DNA of 64,000 nt from JAEULH01 sp963805915 (GCA_963805915.1 CAWDWD010000011.1:124001-188000), one strand, 5' to 3'; positions 25,624 to 34,761 are shown, counted from the first letter of the stretch. Numbers and translations are program-made. The notes: generated from the sequence alone by a model not told the origin.

Positions 25624-26607
25624 ATGGACGGCCAACACGATCTCCAAGAGGCGGATCACGGCGAGGCGGCCGCCGCCGCGTCGTCTTTTCGCGCCGCCGT
25701 CCACGACGGCCTGAGCCGGCCGCGGAAGGCCATTCCCAGCCAGTACTTCTACGATCGGCGCGGCTCCGAGCTGTTCGACCGGATCTGCGATCTCGACGAG
25801 TACTACCCGACGCGCACGGAGATCGCGATCCTGGAAGGGTGTTGCGGCGAGATCGGCTGCCTCATCGCGCCAAATCCGACGGTCATCGAACTGGGCAGCG
25901 GCTCGAGCCGCAAGGTCAAGCCGCTGCTCGATGCGTTGCGTGAGCCGGCCGCGTACGTGCCGGTCGATATCTCGCGCGAACATCTGCTGACCTCGGCCCG
26001 GGCCTTGGCCCGCGATTACCCGGAGATCGCCGTCATTCCGGTGTGGGGCGACTTTGCCCAGTCGTTCGTCCTGCCGCCGCTCCCCGAGGGGCCCCGACTG
26101 ATTTTTTTTCCGGGCTCGACCATCGGCAATTTTCCTCCGCTCGACGCCGCCGATCTTCTCGCCGCGTGGTCGCGCCATATTGGCGATGGTGGCTACCTGA
26201 TCATTGGCGTCGATTTGAAGAAGGACCCGAGGACGCTGGAAGCGGCCTACGATGACTCCGCGGGGGTCACGGCCGCCTTCAACCTCAATTTGTTGACACG
26301 CGCCAACCGCGAGCTGGATGCCACCTTCGACCTCGACCGCTTCGCCCATCGCGCGCTTTATGATCGGAACCACGGGCGCATCGAGATGCACCTGGTCAGC
26401 ACCGCCGAGCAGAGCGTGGTAGTCGCCGGGAGGTCGTACTCATTCGCCGCCGGCGAAACGATCCACACGGAGAACTCGTATAAATATACCGTCGACGAAT
26501 TCCGCGTCCTCTCGGGATCCGCCGGCTATCAATCGCTTGCCGTTTTCACGGATCGCGATACGTTGTTCAGCGTGCACGTCTTGCAAGTCCGCGGACGCGC
26601 CGCGTAG
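25624..26607 (+). CDS. egtD: L-histidine N(alpha)-methyltransferase
   Basis: A 327-residue SAM-dependent enzyme that trimethylates histidine to hercynine, the first step of ergothioneine synthesis. Motifs are the SQYFYDRRGSELFD N-terminal block, SAM-binding ELGSGSSRK, YVPVDIS, FFPGSTIGNF, and the histidine-binding Y-x-x-x-HGRIEMHLV and IHTENSYKY segments. Length and order are normal. It lies downstream of egtB, with a GAGGACAAG site before its ATG, so it would supply EgtB's substrate. Confidence 0.95.
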   Translation: MDGQHDLQEADHGEAAAAASSFRAAVHDGLSRPRKAIPSQYFYDRRGSELFDRICDLDEYYPTRTEIAILEGCCGEIGCLIAPNPTVIELGSGSSRKVKPLLDALREPAAYVPVDISREHLLTSARALARDYPEIAVIPVWGDFAQSFVLPPLPEGPRLIFFPGSTIGNFPPLDAADLLAAWSRHIGDGGYLIIGVDLKKDPRTLEAAYDDSAGVTAAFNLNLLTRANRELDATFDLDRFAHRALYDRNHGRIEMHLVSTAEQSVVVAGRSYSFAAGETIHTENSYKYTVDEFRVLSGSAGYQSLAVFTDRDTLFSVHVLQVRGRAA

Positions 26608-26636
26608 ATCATCCAGCGGACCGAGAAGGAACCGAT

Positions 26637-26933
26637 ATGGCAACCAGTGATGTCAAGGAAGAGCAGAGAAACAAGGATATCGATGCGTTGAGGGCGGAAC
26701 TCGACAAACTCCGCGCCGATGTCGTCACGGCGTCTCGGACGGTCAAGGAGCTTGGTGGGACTCTGAGCGAGCAGGCCGCCAGCCGCGTCCGCGAGACCGC
26801 CGATCGGGCCCGCGCCCAGGTCAACAAGTCGGCCGCCGACGTCGGCCATCAGATCGAGGAACGGCCGCTGACCAGCATCGTCGGCGCGTTCCTGATTGGC
26901 CTGCTTCTCGGATTGGTGTTCGGGCGGCGCTGA
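26637..26933 (+). CDS. DUF883 (ElaB/YqjD-like) membrane-anchored protein
   Basis: A 98-residue protein with a charged coiled-coil region (about 8-75) rich in Lys, Glu and Ala, and a single C-terminal membrane segment (AFLIGLLLGLVFG) ending in GRR. This is the DUF883 form; E. coli relatives YqjD/ElaB associate with ribosomes at the membrane in stationary phase. It is followed within 11 bp by a second small membrane protein, the usual yqjD-yqjE-like pairing. Confidence 0.85.
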   Translation: MATSDVKEEQRNKDIDALRAELDKLRADVVTASRTVKELGGTLSEQAASRVRETADRARAQVNKSAADVGHQIEERPLTSIVGAFLIGLLLGLVFGRR

Positions 26934-26943
26934 CGCCCGGCTC

Positions 26944-27396
26944 ATGTCGGCGGTAAACGATCTCATAGGCCGGATCGCGGTCGGAATCGCGCTTGGCATC
27001 GTCGCGCTGGTTGCCGCGATGACCGGTCTCGGCTTCCTGTTCGCGGCCCTTTACATGGCCTTGACGCGGGTCATCGATCCGGATGCCGCCGCCCTGGCCG
27101 TTGGCTTGGCGGCGTTCGTGACCGCGCTGATCGTGCTGCTCATTTCCCGACGGATTACGCGGCCGACCTCGCCGCCGACGCGGTTGACGCGTTCGGCAAG
27201 GGTGCAGCCGGTTGTCGGCGCGCCGGGCGGAAGCGCCGAGGCGGCCGCGGCCGAAATCGGCGATCTGATCGCCGGCAAGGGCAGGGATCTGCTGCACACG
27301 CATTCCATGGGCGCGACGGCGGCCGCGCTTATCGCCGGCCTGGCTTTGGGCGTCAGCCCCCGCCTGCGCCGCGCCCTGTGGCGCCTGCTGCGGTAG
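26944..27396 (+). CDS. YqjE-like (phage-holin-superfamily) small membrane protein
   Basis: A 150-residue protein with two adjacent membrane helices (about 10-33 and 42-65), a Pro/Arg/Ala-rich linker, and a hydrophobic stretch near 120-140. It resembles the YqjE/Phage_holin_3_6-type proteins that follow DUF883 genes. The start ATG at 26944 lies 11 bp after the DUF883 stop, so the two are likely co-transcribed. No catalytic function is evident. Confidence 0.75.
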   Translation: MSAVNDLIGRIAVGIALGIVALVAAMTGLGFLFAALYMALTRVIDPDAAALAVGLAAFVTALIVLLISRRITRPTSPPTRLTRSARVQPVVGAPGGSAEAAAAEIGDLIAGKGRDLLHTHSMGATAAALIAGLALGVSPRLRRALWRLLR

Positions 27397-27427
27397 CCGG
27401 CGAGGGCGGGGCCGGCCGGCTGGTAGA

Positions 27428-28300
27428 ATGACGGGGAGCGGAGATCTGGCGGTGGGTGAGAGCGGGCCGTCCTTGCGCGATTGGGTCGGGAGACAGGAAG
27501 CGAGCGCCGATACCATTGGTGTCGAGCGGGCGCGCGCGATGCAGGCAACGCTGGATCGCGGCGATGCGGCTCTGGCCGAGGGCGATCCGCTGCCCCCGTT
27601 GTGGCACTGGCTTTACTTCTGGACCATCGTGCCGCGATCAGGACTGGGGCGGGACGGCCACCCGGCGCTTGGCGGCTTCCTGCCGCCGGTCGGCGTGGCG
27701 AGGCGGATGTGGGCCGGCAGCCGCGTTCGGTTCCTGGCCCCCCTCGACATCGGCAGGGCGGCATCGCGGGTCTCGACTATTGCTTCGGTCTCGGAAAAGA
27801 CCGGGCGAACGGGGCGGCTCGTCTTTGTGACCGTTCGCCACGAGATTTCCGGCCGGAAGATGGCCATCGCCGACGAGCAGGACATTGTTTACCGCGAAGA
27901 CACCGGACCGGGCGCGTCCGCGCGTCCGGGCGAGCCGGCGCCGAAAGAGGCTGCCTTTTCGGAGACGGTGACGCCCGACCCGACACTGTTGTTCCGGTAC
28001 TCGGCGCTGACCTTCAATGGCCACCGTATTCACTACGACCGCGACTACGCCCTGAACGTCGAGGGCTATGGCGGCCTCGTCGTTCACGGTCCTTTGCTGG
28101 CGACGTTGATGGTCGGGCTTGCCACGCGCTCGTGGGGCGGGCGGGAGATCGCGTCGTTCGAGTTCCGCGGCCAGCGACCGGTCATCGACACCGCGCCATT
28201 TACCGTCAACGCCGAGCCGGAAGACGCCGATACGCTGGCGCTCTGGGTCGCTGACGCGGACGGCGCGTTCGCGATGAAGGGAAAGGCTCAATTCCGCTGA
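27428..28300 (+). CDS. MaoC/FAS1-like hydratase (3-methylfumaryl-/mesaconyl-CoA hydratase type)
   Basis: A 290-residue double hot-dog protein. The N-terminal half carries the FAS1-like dehydratase features (LPPLWHWLYF, HPALGGFLPPV, RMWAGSRVRF). The C-terminal half holds the hydratase motif with catalytic Asp/His: F-x-x-FNGHRIHYDRDYA and the VVHGPLLATLM segment. It matches the acyl-CoA hydratase group acting on mesaconyl-C4-CoA or 3-methylfumaryl-CoA. The substrate here is unknown. Start ATG at 27428 has no visible ribosome-binding site. GTG at 27452, preceded by GGAG, is a good alternative. Confidence 0.8.
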   Translation: MTGSGDLAVGESGPSLRDWVGRQEASADTIGVERARAMQATLDRGDAALAEGDPLPPLWHWLYFWTIVPRSGLGRDGHPALGGFLPPVGVARRMWAGSRVRFLAPLDIGRAASRVSTIASVSEKTGRTGRLVFVTVRHEISGRKMAIADEQDIVYREDTGPGASARPGEPAPKEAAFSETVTPDPTLLFRYSALTFNGHRIHYDRDYALNVEGYGGLVVHGPLLATLMVGLATRSWGGREIASFEFRGQRPVIDTAPFTVNAEPEDADTLALWVADADGAFAMKGKAQFR

Positions 28301-28319
28301 CACTGGCCTCGGGTTGAGG

Positions 28320-29741
28320 CTACCGGCCGATGCGCTGATGACAGCGCTCGACGATCTCGAGCAGGCGGTCGACTGGCTTGGGATCGCAGAGCAGGCCGAG
28401 CACGACCGAGAAGTGACCCTGGTGGCGCAAGAACAGGTTTTCCGCCGGGATCTCCCAGCGGCGGGCCAGCGCGTCGCCGCCGGGGAATGGGGTGAGATCG
28501 TCGGCCTGGCCCAGGACCATTACGATACGCTCGGCGGGAATGGCCGATGGGCCGCGCGGTTCAAGCAACGGCAGCCATGGCGCGATCGCCTCGTCGGTCC
28601 ACCCGCTCTCGCGCAGCCGGCGCGGGATACCGAGCGACTTGGCCAGGCTGCCGTCGAAGGCGACGTCGATCAGCGAGCCGGTGGTCGCAACGAGAAACAG
28701 AACGTCGGGGCGCATCTCCTCCGGCCACGCCCCGCAGGCGGTCGCGGCCAGTTGCGCCGTGAGCGAGCCGAGAGATGCGCCGCCGAGGACCACGGTCGAA
28801 CTTCCTCGCTCGCGCGCCCAACGGACAAGGATCGCGATCTCGGCGAGCCAAGCCTGAAAGGCGCAGAGCATTCCCTCGATCCCCCGCGCGATAATCGGCT
28901 CGCCGCCATAGAACCCCTTGATCATGCGCCGGCTGTGCCAAGGACCGGTCGGGCGAATCACCCGGATGTTGCGCGCGAGCAGGCTTGCAAACGGATCGCC
29001 CGCCTCCGGCCACATGTCGCCATCGACGGCAATGCCGTGAAGGAAAATCATGCTGGTGGTGGTCGCGGCCGTGTTCGCCGGCTCGTAGACGTGCGCCCAG
29101 GCTTCGTCGCCCAGGACCGGAGAGCGGTAGCGTAACCAGTACTGCCGCCGGCGACCATTCACCAGGGGCGCGGAGACGGAAATTTCCGGGACCGCGGGCG
29201 CGGCGTAGGCCAAATCCTGTTTCGACAGGAATGCGCCTCGGCTTGCCTCGACCTCGGTCGGACCGGCGATGTCCCAGGCAACTCGATGCAGCCGGCGCAG
29301 CCACGGCAGGAAGCCCCGGCGCGCGCTCATGAAGCGGAAGGACAAGCTGTCTCGGTGGCGGGTGATGGCATTGCGTTCGGCCGTCGCCGCTTCGCTTGTT
29401 ACGTCGCCCACCTTGGTCGGGAACATCGCCCGACGCCACGCCTCCTCGCCCGTGGCGTAGGCCTTGGCCAGCCCGGCGACGGCATTGGCCCGCCGCGCGA
29501 GAACCGGCCCGGCGCGGGCGAACCCCAGCGTGGCCGCGAAGGTGTCCATGTCGCCGTCCGCCGCCGCCGCCGCCGCCCAGGCGCGCGACAGCGGAAAGTA
29601 AAGGCCGCTCACCGCCGGCACGCCGACGGCATCCCACCATGGTCGGAAAAAGACCTGTCCGACCAGTTTCGGCACTAGCGGGTCGAGCCTCGGCGCCGCC
29701 GCCGCCGGGACTGTCGATGGAACGAGGATACGTTTGGCCAA
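28320..29741 (-). CDS. Alpha/beta hydrolase, uncharacterised
   Basis: A 473-residue protein with an alpha/beta-hydrolase core in its C-terminal half. A nucleophile elbow GASLGS follows a hydrophobic strand, the oxyanion region is IFLHGIAVDGD, and late Asp and His residues occur in VLGQADDLTPFPG and LRHQGHFS. The N-terminal ~190 residues are helical and unlike common esterases, somewhat like ABHD18/DUF2048. The start appears to be TTG at 29741, ten bp after the ubiX stop, so the two form an operon. Substrate is unknown. Confidence 0.75.
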   Translation of the reverse strand: MAKRILVPSTVPAAAAPRLDPLVPKLVGQVFFRPWWDAVGVPAVSGLYFPLSRAWAAAAAADGDMDTFAATLGFARAGPVLARRANAVAGLAKAYATGEEAWRRAMFPTKVGDVTSEAATAERNAITRHRDSLSFRFMSARRGFLPWLRRLHRVAWDIAGPTEVEASRGAFLSKQDLAYAAPAVPEISVSAPLVNGRRRQYWLRYRSPVLGDEAWAHVYEPANTAATTTSMIFLHGIAVDGDMWPEAGDPFASLLARNIRVIRPTGPWHSRRMIKGFYGGEPIIARGIEGMLCAFQAWLAEIAILVRWARERGSSTVVLGGASLGSLTAQLAATACGAWPEEMRPDVLFLVATTGSLIDVAFDGSLAKSLGIPRRLRESGWTDEAIAPWLPLLEPRGPSAIPAERIVMVLGQADDLTPFPGGDALARRWEIPAENLFLRHQGHFSVVLGLLCDPKPVDRLLEIVERCHQRIGR

Positions 29742-29751
29742 TGCGCTGGAC

Positions 29752-30315
29752 CTATGGTCCGGTCCAGCGGGGAAACAGATCGTGCTCGATGGCGAACTGG
29801 TCGAGCACGCGGCCGACCCCTTGGTGGACGACCTCGAGCAGAGTTTCCGGGCGATGATAGAACGCCGGCATCGGCGGCAGAATAATCGCGCCGATCTCGG
29901 CCGCGGCCGCCATCACGCGGAGATGGCCGAGGTGTAGCGGCGTTTCGCGGAACATCAAGACCAGGGGCCTGCGCTCCTTGAGGGTCACGTCGGCGGCGCG
30001 AATCATCAGATTCTCGTCGAACGCATTGGCGACACCCGAGAGCGTTTTTACCGAACACGGGGCGATGACCATGCCCATGGTCCGAAATGAGCCGCTGGCG
30101 ACCGCCGCGGCCAGATCCTTGTTGCTGTAGCTCACGTCGGCCAAGGCGCGTGCATCGGCCAATGTCATATCGAGCTCCAGGCCGAGGGTGCGAATCCCGA
30201 CCTCGCTGATGATGAGGTGAGATGTAACACCTAGTCGCCTAAGAATCTTGAGCAATTCAACGCCATAGACGACGCCGGTGGCTCCGGTGATGCCCACGAT
30301 CAGGGGCAGGGTCAT
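29752..30315 (-). CDS. ubiX: Flavin prenyltransferase UbiX
   Basis: A 187-residue flavoprotein that prenylates FMN to prenyl-FMN, the cofactor of UbiD-type decarboxylases in ubiquinone and other pathways. Motifs are GITGATGVVYG (FMN-binding), FRTMGMVIAPCSVKTLSG, and RRPLVLMFRETPLH, with a closing AFYHRPETLLEVV. Length is typical. No ubiD is in the window, so the partner is elsewhere. It heads a two-gene operon with the alpha/beta hydrolase. Confidence 0.94.
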   Translation of the reverse strand: MTLPLIVGITGATGVVYGVELLKILRRLGVTSHLIISEVGIRTLGLELDMTLADARALADVSYSNKDLAAAVASGSFRTMGMVIAPCSVKTLSGVANAFDENLMIRAADVTLKERRPLVLMFRETPLHLGHLRVMAAAAEIGAIILPPMPAFYHRPETLLEVVHQGVGRVLDQFAIEHDLFPRWTGP

Positions 30316-30414
30316 CCGAATTCCTTTCGCGAGACGATGACGACGCTATGATGCCGGTCGGCTAACGACCACCGCGGTCCCGCAATATATTTTGAGCGAG
30401 CTTTCCGGGCAACG

Positions 30415-30804
30415 ATGACCAGCACGCGGCGACAGACCAAATTCATAAAGCTATCGGATGTTAACAAGGTAGGGCAAATCGCCGCGATGTCATTATGCCT
30501 CGCCACGGGTGCCGGCTGCCAGTATTCGACCCCATACGTTTTTACAGAACGCGAGTTCGATCGATCGAGCGCCGACTTCAACAAGGAACCGGTCGATAGA
30601 AGTTCAGTCATGATTTGCATGAGCCCTTTCGCCGATCCATCGGAAAAGGTTTTAGACTTGGCCGACCAGGAGTGCCAGAAGTACGGCAAGGTCGCCCGCT
30701 TCAGCGAACGGCAATTCGGCAAATGTCCGCTGCTGATCTCTTCGGCGGCAATGTTTCGGTGCCTCGCTCCGCTACCGTCGACGCCCGAAGCCGTGCGAAA
30801 GTAG
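30415..30804 (+). CDS. Small putative lipoprotein, uncharacterised
   Basis: A 129-residue protein with a hydrophobic segment and a plausible lipobox (ATGAGC, about residues 30-35), then a compact domain with two Cys-Tyr/Cys-Pro motifs (DQECQKYGKVARF, FGKCPLL, MFRCLAP). Such small Cys-containing alphaproteobacterial lipoproteins are of unknown function. The ribosome-binding site before the ATG is weak. The local DNA is noticeably less GC-rich than neighbours, which, with the following sulfotransferase, hints at a later acquisition. Confidence 0.6.
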   Translation: MTSTRRQTKFIKLSDVNKVGQIAAMSLCLATGAGCQYSTPYVFTEREFDRSSADFNKEPVDRSSVMICMSPFADPSEKVLDLADQECQKYGKVARFSERQFGKCPLLISSAAMFRCLAPLPSTPEAVRK

Positions 30805-30921
30805 ATAGAATATTTGCGCACGTCGAGAACGCATCACAATTATACCACAAAATAGCAGCAATTAAGGATTGCACGCGCCTTCGGGACGCGTATCCTCTCA
30901 GAGAAACTTCGGGGGCTAAAT

Positions 30922-32000
30922 ATGTCGCAATCGCTTGCTGGCGTCCCAGCAGGATGGCCAGCAGAATGGAACGTCCACACAGGCCGCAACCGTCCGGATT
31001 ATCAAGCGCTGCGCCGCGACGGCGCGCTGCCCAACTTTTTTCTTGTCGGCGCGATGAAGGCCGGGACACGGCGATTTACGATGTTCTACGGTCTCATCCG
31101 GACGTTTTTTGCTCGCCCATCAAGGAGCCCAATTTTTTCTGCGACGACATCGTTCCCGAGACCTTCAGCGATGTCTTCAAACCGAGCCATTCCTTTGACG
31201 CCGACAGCTATGTCGACGGCCCGATGGATCGGTTTGCCCACATCGCCTACATCCGCGATCCATCGACCTACGCGCGGATGTTCCGGCATGTCTCGCGTGA
31301 GCGCGTCATCGGCGATTTCTCGACTTCCTATCTTTTTTCATCGACCGCGGCCGCCAACATCCGCAACTCGGTGCCCAACCCCAGGGTGCTGATCGTTTTG
31401 CGCAACCCGGTCGAACGGGCAATCTCACACTACTTGATGGACAGTCGTATCGGGATCGCCAACGAGCCGCTCGGCGACCTTTTGCAAAAAGAGCTGTTAG
31501 CGCCGCGCCGCGGCTGGTGCATTACCAATCAATACATCGAGCTTGGCTTGTATTTCGAGCAGGTCAAACGCTACCTGATGAATTTCCCGCGGCGGCGAAT
31601 CAAAATCGTTATTTACGATGATTTACGTCGGGACTTTCAAAAGACCACGGAAGAGATTTGCAGCTTCCTGGGAATTGACCATGTCGGGCGCGGGCTGAAT
31701 GATGTGCGCCGCAATACGGCGAAGTGTTCGCGGTTCCCGGAGCTCAACAAGTGGCTTTACCAATCCGGGCTCAAGAACACGGTATCGCAATACGTGCCAA
31801 AGGGCGTCGTGCGTTGGGGCAAGAAATATTACTACGGCAGGATCGCCCGGACAAATGTCAGCTTGGCCGAGCGCGAGTGGCTGCGCTCAATCTTCCGCGA
31901 TGATGTTCATGAGTTGTCGAGGCTGCTCGCTCGTGACCTGAGCGGTTGGGTGACGGAACCGCGCAAATCGCCTCGCCATAGCATACGGTCCGTCGCCTGA
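30922..32000 (+). pseudogene. Sulfotransferase-family protein with single-base frameshift
   Basis: A PAPS-dependent sulfotransferase, about 360 residues when repaired. The 5'-phosphosulfate loop is FFLVGAMKAGT and the 3'-phosphate motif is RNPVERAISHYLMD. EPNFF and the C-terminal EEICSFLGID match the family. After KAGT (about 31066-31070) the frame changes, and TAIYDVLRSHP continues in the next frame, so one base (probably an A in ACACG) is missing. The start ATG at 30922 has GGGGG upstream. The acceptor is unknown; surface glycans or lipids are typical for this type. Confidence 0.82.
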
Positions 32001-32030
32001 GAGTGTTTTGGCGGCGACCCCGCGATACAT

Positions 32031-32297
32031 TCACAACGGTGTCGAGCGGGGGTTCGCCGGGAACGCCTTGAAGGCGACGATCGTGAAAGTATCCTTGACG
32101 CCGTCGAGCGTCTGGATGCGCTCGGTCACGAAGTGGCCGATATCCGCATCTTCATCAAGGTAGCACTTCAACAACAGGTCGTACTGACCTGATATGGAAT
32201 AAATCTCGGACGCCTGCTCGACCTGCTCGACAAGCGTGGCCGCGACGTCGTAGGCGGCGCCCAGGTTGCATTTGATCTCGACAAAAATGGTCTTCAT
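32031..32297 (-). CDS. Stand-alone Lrp/AsnC effector (RAM) domain protein
   Basis: An 88-residue protein equivalent to the C-terminal ligand-binding (RAM/AsnC_trans_reg) domain of Lrp-family regulators, without any helix-turn-helix. Typical elements are the opening MKTIFVEIKCNLG, the SISGQYDLLLKCYL core and a closing TFTIVAFKAF strand. Solo RAM proteins form octameric discs and may bind amino acids or other metabolites. The ATG at 32297 is preferred because the frame upstream is the helicase tail. It lies 26 bp after the rhlE stop. Confidence 0.82.
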   Translation of the reverse strand: MKTIFVEIKCNLGAAYDVAATLVEQVEQASEIYSISGQYDLLLKCYLDEDADIGHFVTERIQTLDGVKDTFTIVAFKAFPANPRSTPL

Positions 32298-32322
32298 GCC
32301 GACCCAGCTTTGCTCTTCGGCC

Positions 32323-33885
32323 CTAGCTCTTCGAGCCGATCGTCGGTTCGCGGAGCAGAAACGCGGGCACGTGATCGCCCATGCCGACGACGACGCGATT
32401 GGTCTCGCGAGCGGGGCGTTGACGGCGGCGCTCGGCGTTCTGCTCCGTGTTGCGGGGCAAGGTTTTCGTTTGCCGCGTCGCTGAGGTCTCGCGCGGCGGC
32501 GTCGAAACGGCTTCCGCGGGCTTGGCGGCACGCGCCCGCGCGGGCGCGTGCGCCGGAGTATCGGCCGCGGCGCCGTCACGAGGCGCGCCCTGATCCGATG
32601 CCCGGCCATCCGATGCCCGGCCATCCGATGAGCGGCCGTCCGATGAGCGGCTCGATGACCGACCCGGTGATCGCGACCGCGACACCTCACCTTGTTGAGC
32701 GCGGCTTCGCCCGCCACGACCACGCCTTCTTTCAATACTCAGCTCGGCCGTGGCGAAGCCGTCGAGCGCGCGTCGGGGGATGGCGCGGCCGATCAAGGTT
32801 TCAATGTCCTTGACGTAAATGCCGTCCTCGGGCAACGCGATGGAGATCGCCCGTCCGGCCCGTCCGGCGCGGCCAGTTCGGCCGATGCGATGGACATAGT
32901 CCTCGGGGCTGGTCGGCACGTCAAAATTGAAGACGTGGCTCATATCCTGAATATCGAGGCCGCGGGCGGCAACATCGCTGCACACCAAAAGCTTGACATC
33001 GCCGCGGCGGAATTCGTCGAGCACCTGGGTCCGCGCCGGCTGCGCCATGTCACCGTGCAGCATCGCCGCGTCAAAGCCGTGTCGCGTCAGCGAGCGGCAA
33101 ACGACGCCGACGTCGCGTTTGCGGTTGCAGAAGATCAGCGCGCTCTTCACGGTTTCGCTTTCAAGCAGGCTGCGCAGCGCGGCACGCTTGCTCTTATGGG
33201 TCCCGTCGCCGTTGACGACGACGAGCTCCTGAACCACGTTCTCGGCCGGCGTCGACGGCGGCGTGGTCGTTATTTCCTTCGGGTTCGACAGAAATGCGTC
33301 GGCGAGCCGGCGGATGGCCGGCGGCATGGTCGCGGAAAACAGGAGGGTCTGCCGCCCGCGGGCAACCAGCGAGACGATGCGCTCGACATCGGGAATGAAG
33401 CCCATGTCGAGCATCCGGTCAGCCTCGTCGACGACCAAAATCTTGACGTCACTGAGGAGCAGATGACCACGACCGAACACGTCGAGCAGCCGCCCGGGCG
33501 TCGCGATGAGGACATCGGCGCCGCGTTCGAGAATCTTGATCTGGTCGCTCATCGACTTGCCGCCGATAAGTAATACCTTCGAAAGTTTGTGGTACTTACC
33601 GTAGGTGTCGAAGTTGTCGGCGACCTGAGCGGCGAGCTCCCGAGTTGGCTCGAGGATCAGCGAACGCGGCATGCGCGCCTTGGCCCGGCCGGCCGCAAGG
33701 ATGTCGATCATCGGCAGGGTGAATGACGCGGTCTTACCGGTACCCGTCTGGGCGCACCCGAGAATGTCGCGGCCCATGAAGATGTAAGGCACGGCTTCGC
33801 TCTGTATCGGCGTAGGTTGCGTGTAGCCGGCATCCGCGACGGCCCGAAGGACGCCTTCGCTGAGGTTGAGATCGCTGAAGTTCAT
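32323..33885 (-). CDS. rhlE: DEAD-box RNA helicase, RhlE-type
   Basis: A 520-residue ATP-dependent RNA helicase. Ordered motifs: Q motif (PTPIQ), I AQTGTGKT, Ia PTRELA, Ib TPGR, II DEAD (VVDEADRML), III SAT, IV-V IFCNRKRD and ARGLDI, VI HRIGRTGR. It remodels RNA, typically in ribosome assembly or cold adaptation. After residue ~390 there is an unusual low-complexity tail rich in Arg, Ser, Gly, Asp and Ala, with a SDGR(S/A) pentapeptide repeat encoded by a 15-bp tandem repeat. The ATG at 33885 gives the family N-terminus MNFSDLNLSE. Confidence 0.93.
   Translation of the reverse strand: MNFSDLNLSEGVLRAVADAGYTQPTPIQSEAVPYIFMGRDILGCAQTGTGKTASFTLPMIDILAAGRAKARMPRSLILEPTRELAAQVADNFDTYGKYHKLSKVLLIGGKSMSDQIKILERGADVLIATPGRLLDVFGRGHLLLSDVKILVVDEADRMLDMGFIPDVERIVSLVARGRQTLLFSATMPPAIRRLADAFLSNPKEITTTPPSTPAENVVQELVVVNGDGTHKSKRAALRSLLESETVKSALIFCNRKRDVGVVCRSLTRHGFDAAMLHGDMAQPARTQVLDEFRRGDVKLLVCSDVAARGLDIQDMSHVFNFDVPTSPEDYVHRIGRTGRAGRAGRAISIALPEDGIYVKDIETLIGRAIPRRALDGFATAELSIERRRGRGGRSRAQQGEVSRSRSPGRSSSRSSDGRSSDGRASDGRASDQGAPRDGAAADTPAHAPARARAAKPAEAVSTPPRETSATRQTKTLPRNTEQNAERRRQRPARETNRVVVGMGDHVPAFLLREPTIGSKS
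32594..32653. repeat. 15-bp tandem repeat inside the helicase gene
   Basis: Four in-frame copies of a 15-bp unit (TCCGATGCCCGGCCA, then two diverged copies ending AGCGGCC) on the plus strand encode SDGR(S/A) repeats in the disordered C-terminal tail of the minus-strand helicase. The unit length is a multiple of three, so slippage changes tail length without breaking the frame. Confidence 0.8.
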
Positions 33886-34194
33886 TCGTTCCGAGCTGAG
33901 TATGTCCAGAATGCCCGCGACGGCCACTCGCCGGGATCCATTCACGGTAGAAATAGACCCCTGGACGCACAAGTCAATCCCGATCGGACGGCTTCGCGTT
34001 CGAAGCGCGCGCCGAACGCGCGGTGCCCGCCTGCCGCCGGGTGCGTTTCGGCGATATCGCTGCCTTGATAGAGCTTCAGCGAGCGAAAAGCCTACACCAA
34101 ATTGAATAATAGCTTTTTTGTAAAATAACCCCGAATGGGTGGATCGTCTACATTAATGGTTGCCGTTGTCATCGGGACGTGAAAGGAATGCGTT
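33886..34194. other. Divergent intergenic region between the helicase and XRE genes
   Basis: 309 bp without a gene. It contains a candidate helicase promoter at 33950-33977. At 34095-34130 there is an AT-rich island (TTGAATAATAGC followed by a T run and TAAAATAA), which stands out in this GC-rich DNA. It probably drives the XRE gene, whose ribosome-binding site AAGGAA is at about 34183. No clean -35/-10 pair for the XRE gene, no terminator and no RNA gene were seen. Confidence 0.6.
33950..33977 (-). promoter_or_regulatory. Candidate promoter of the RhlE-type helicase gene
   Basis: On the minus strand a TTGACT hexamer (33977-33972) is followed after 16 nt by TATTTC (33955-33950), 65 bp upstream of the ATG at 33885. 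The -35 box is near consensus and the -10 box weaker. Placement is reasonable for a housekeeping sigma promoter. Confidence 0.4.
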
Positions 34195-34746
34195 ATGGTA
34201 GACACCATAACACCCCTCAAGAGGTATATTGTGGATGACGAAGGACCGGACCCTGTCGACAGGCATGTGGGTACCCGTATTCGCGGACGGCGCGTCGGTT
34301 TGCGGATCAGTCAGACCAAGCTCGGCCAGGCGATCGGCGTAACCTTTCAGCAGATTCAGAAATACGAGAGCGGCAGCAACCGGGTAGGCGCGAGCAACCT
34401 GTTCAAGATCGCGAGGACCCTGAGTGTCGACGTCTCGTTCTTTTTCGAAGGCGTTGCCGGCGGAGCGGCCGGCGATGCGCCGCTGGACGGCGTACTTGGG
34501 CTGGCGGACCAGCCACCCACGCCGTTCCAGGGTAATCCGATGAACTCGCGCGAGGCCTTCGAGTTGATGCACAACTATTACCGCATCATCGACCCAACGG
34601 TGCGTAAGCGGCTGTTCCAGCTGGTTAAAACCCTGGCGTTCAGTGAAGCGGCCGAGGCCGATCCGGCCGGCGCCGATCCTGGCGAGGACGAGTTCCAGGC
34701 GCAAGGCCCCGGCAACCGACCCGGCAATCGGCTAATGGCCCCCTAG
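34195..34746 (+). CDS. XRE-family HTH transcriptional regulator (alphaproteobacterial type)
   Basis: A 183-residue regulator with an N-terminal HTH_XRE domain (about residues 25-85): VGTRIRGRRVGLRISQTKLGQ, FQQIQKYESGSNRVG and ARTLSVDVSFFFEG. The C-terminal half is acidic and Pro/Gly-rich with a helical NSREAFELMHNYYRI segment. This pattern is widespread in alphaproteobacteria, often as regulators of surface, cell-cycle or stress functions. A good AAGGAA site lies seven nt before the ATG. No target can be named. Confidence 0.9.
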   Translation: MVDTITPLKRYIVDDEGPDPVDRHVGTRIRGRRVGLRISQTKLGQAIGVTFQQIQKYESGSNRVGASNLFKIARTLSVDVSFFFEGVAGGAAGDAPLDGVLGLADQPPTPFQGNPMNSREAFELMHNYYRIIDPTVRKRLFQLVKTLAFSEAAEADPAGADPGEDEFQAQGPGNRPGNRLMAP

Positions 34747-34761
34747 GCGAGCAGGGCCGGA

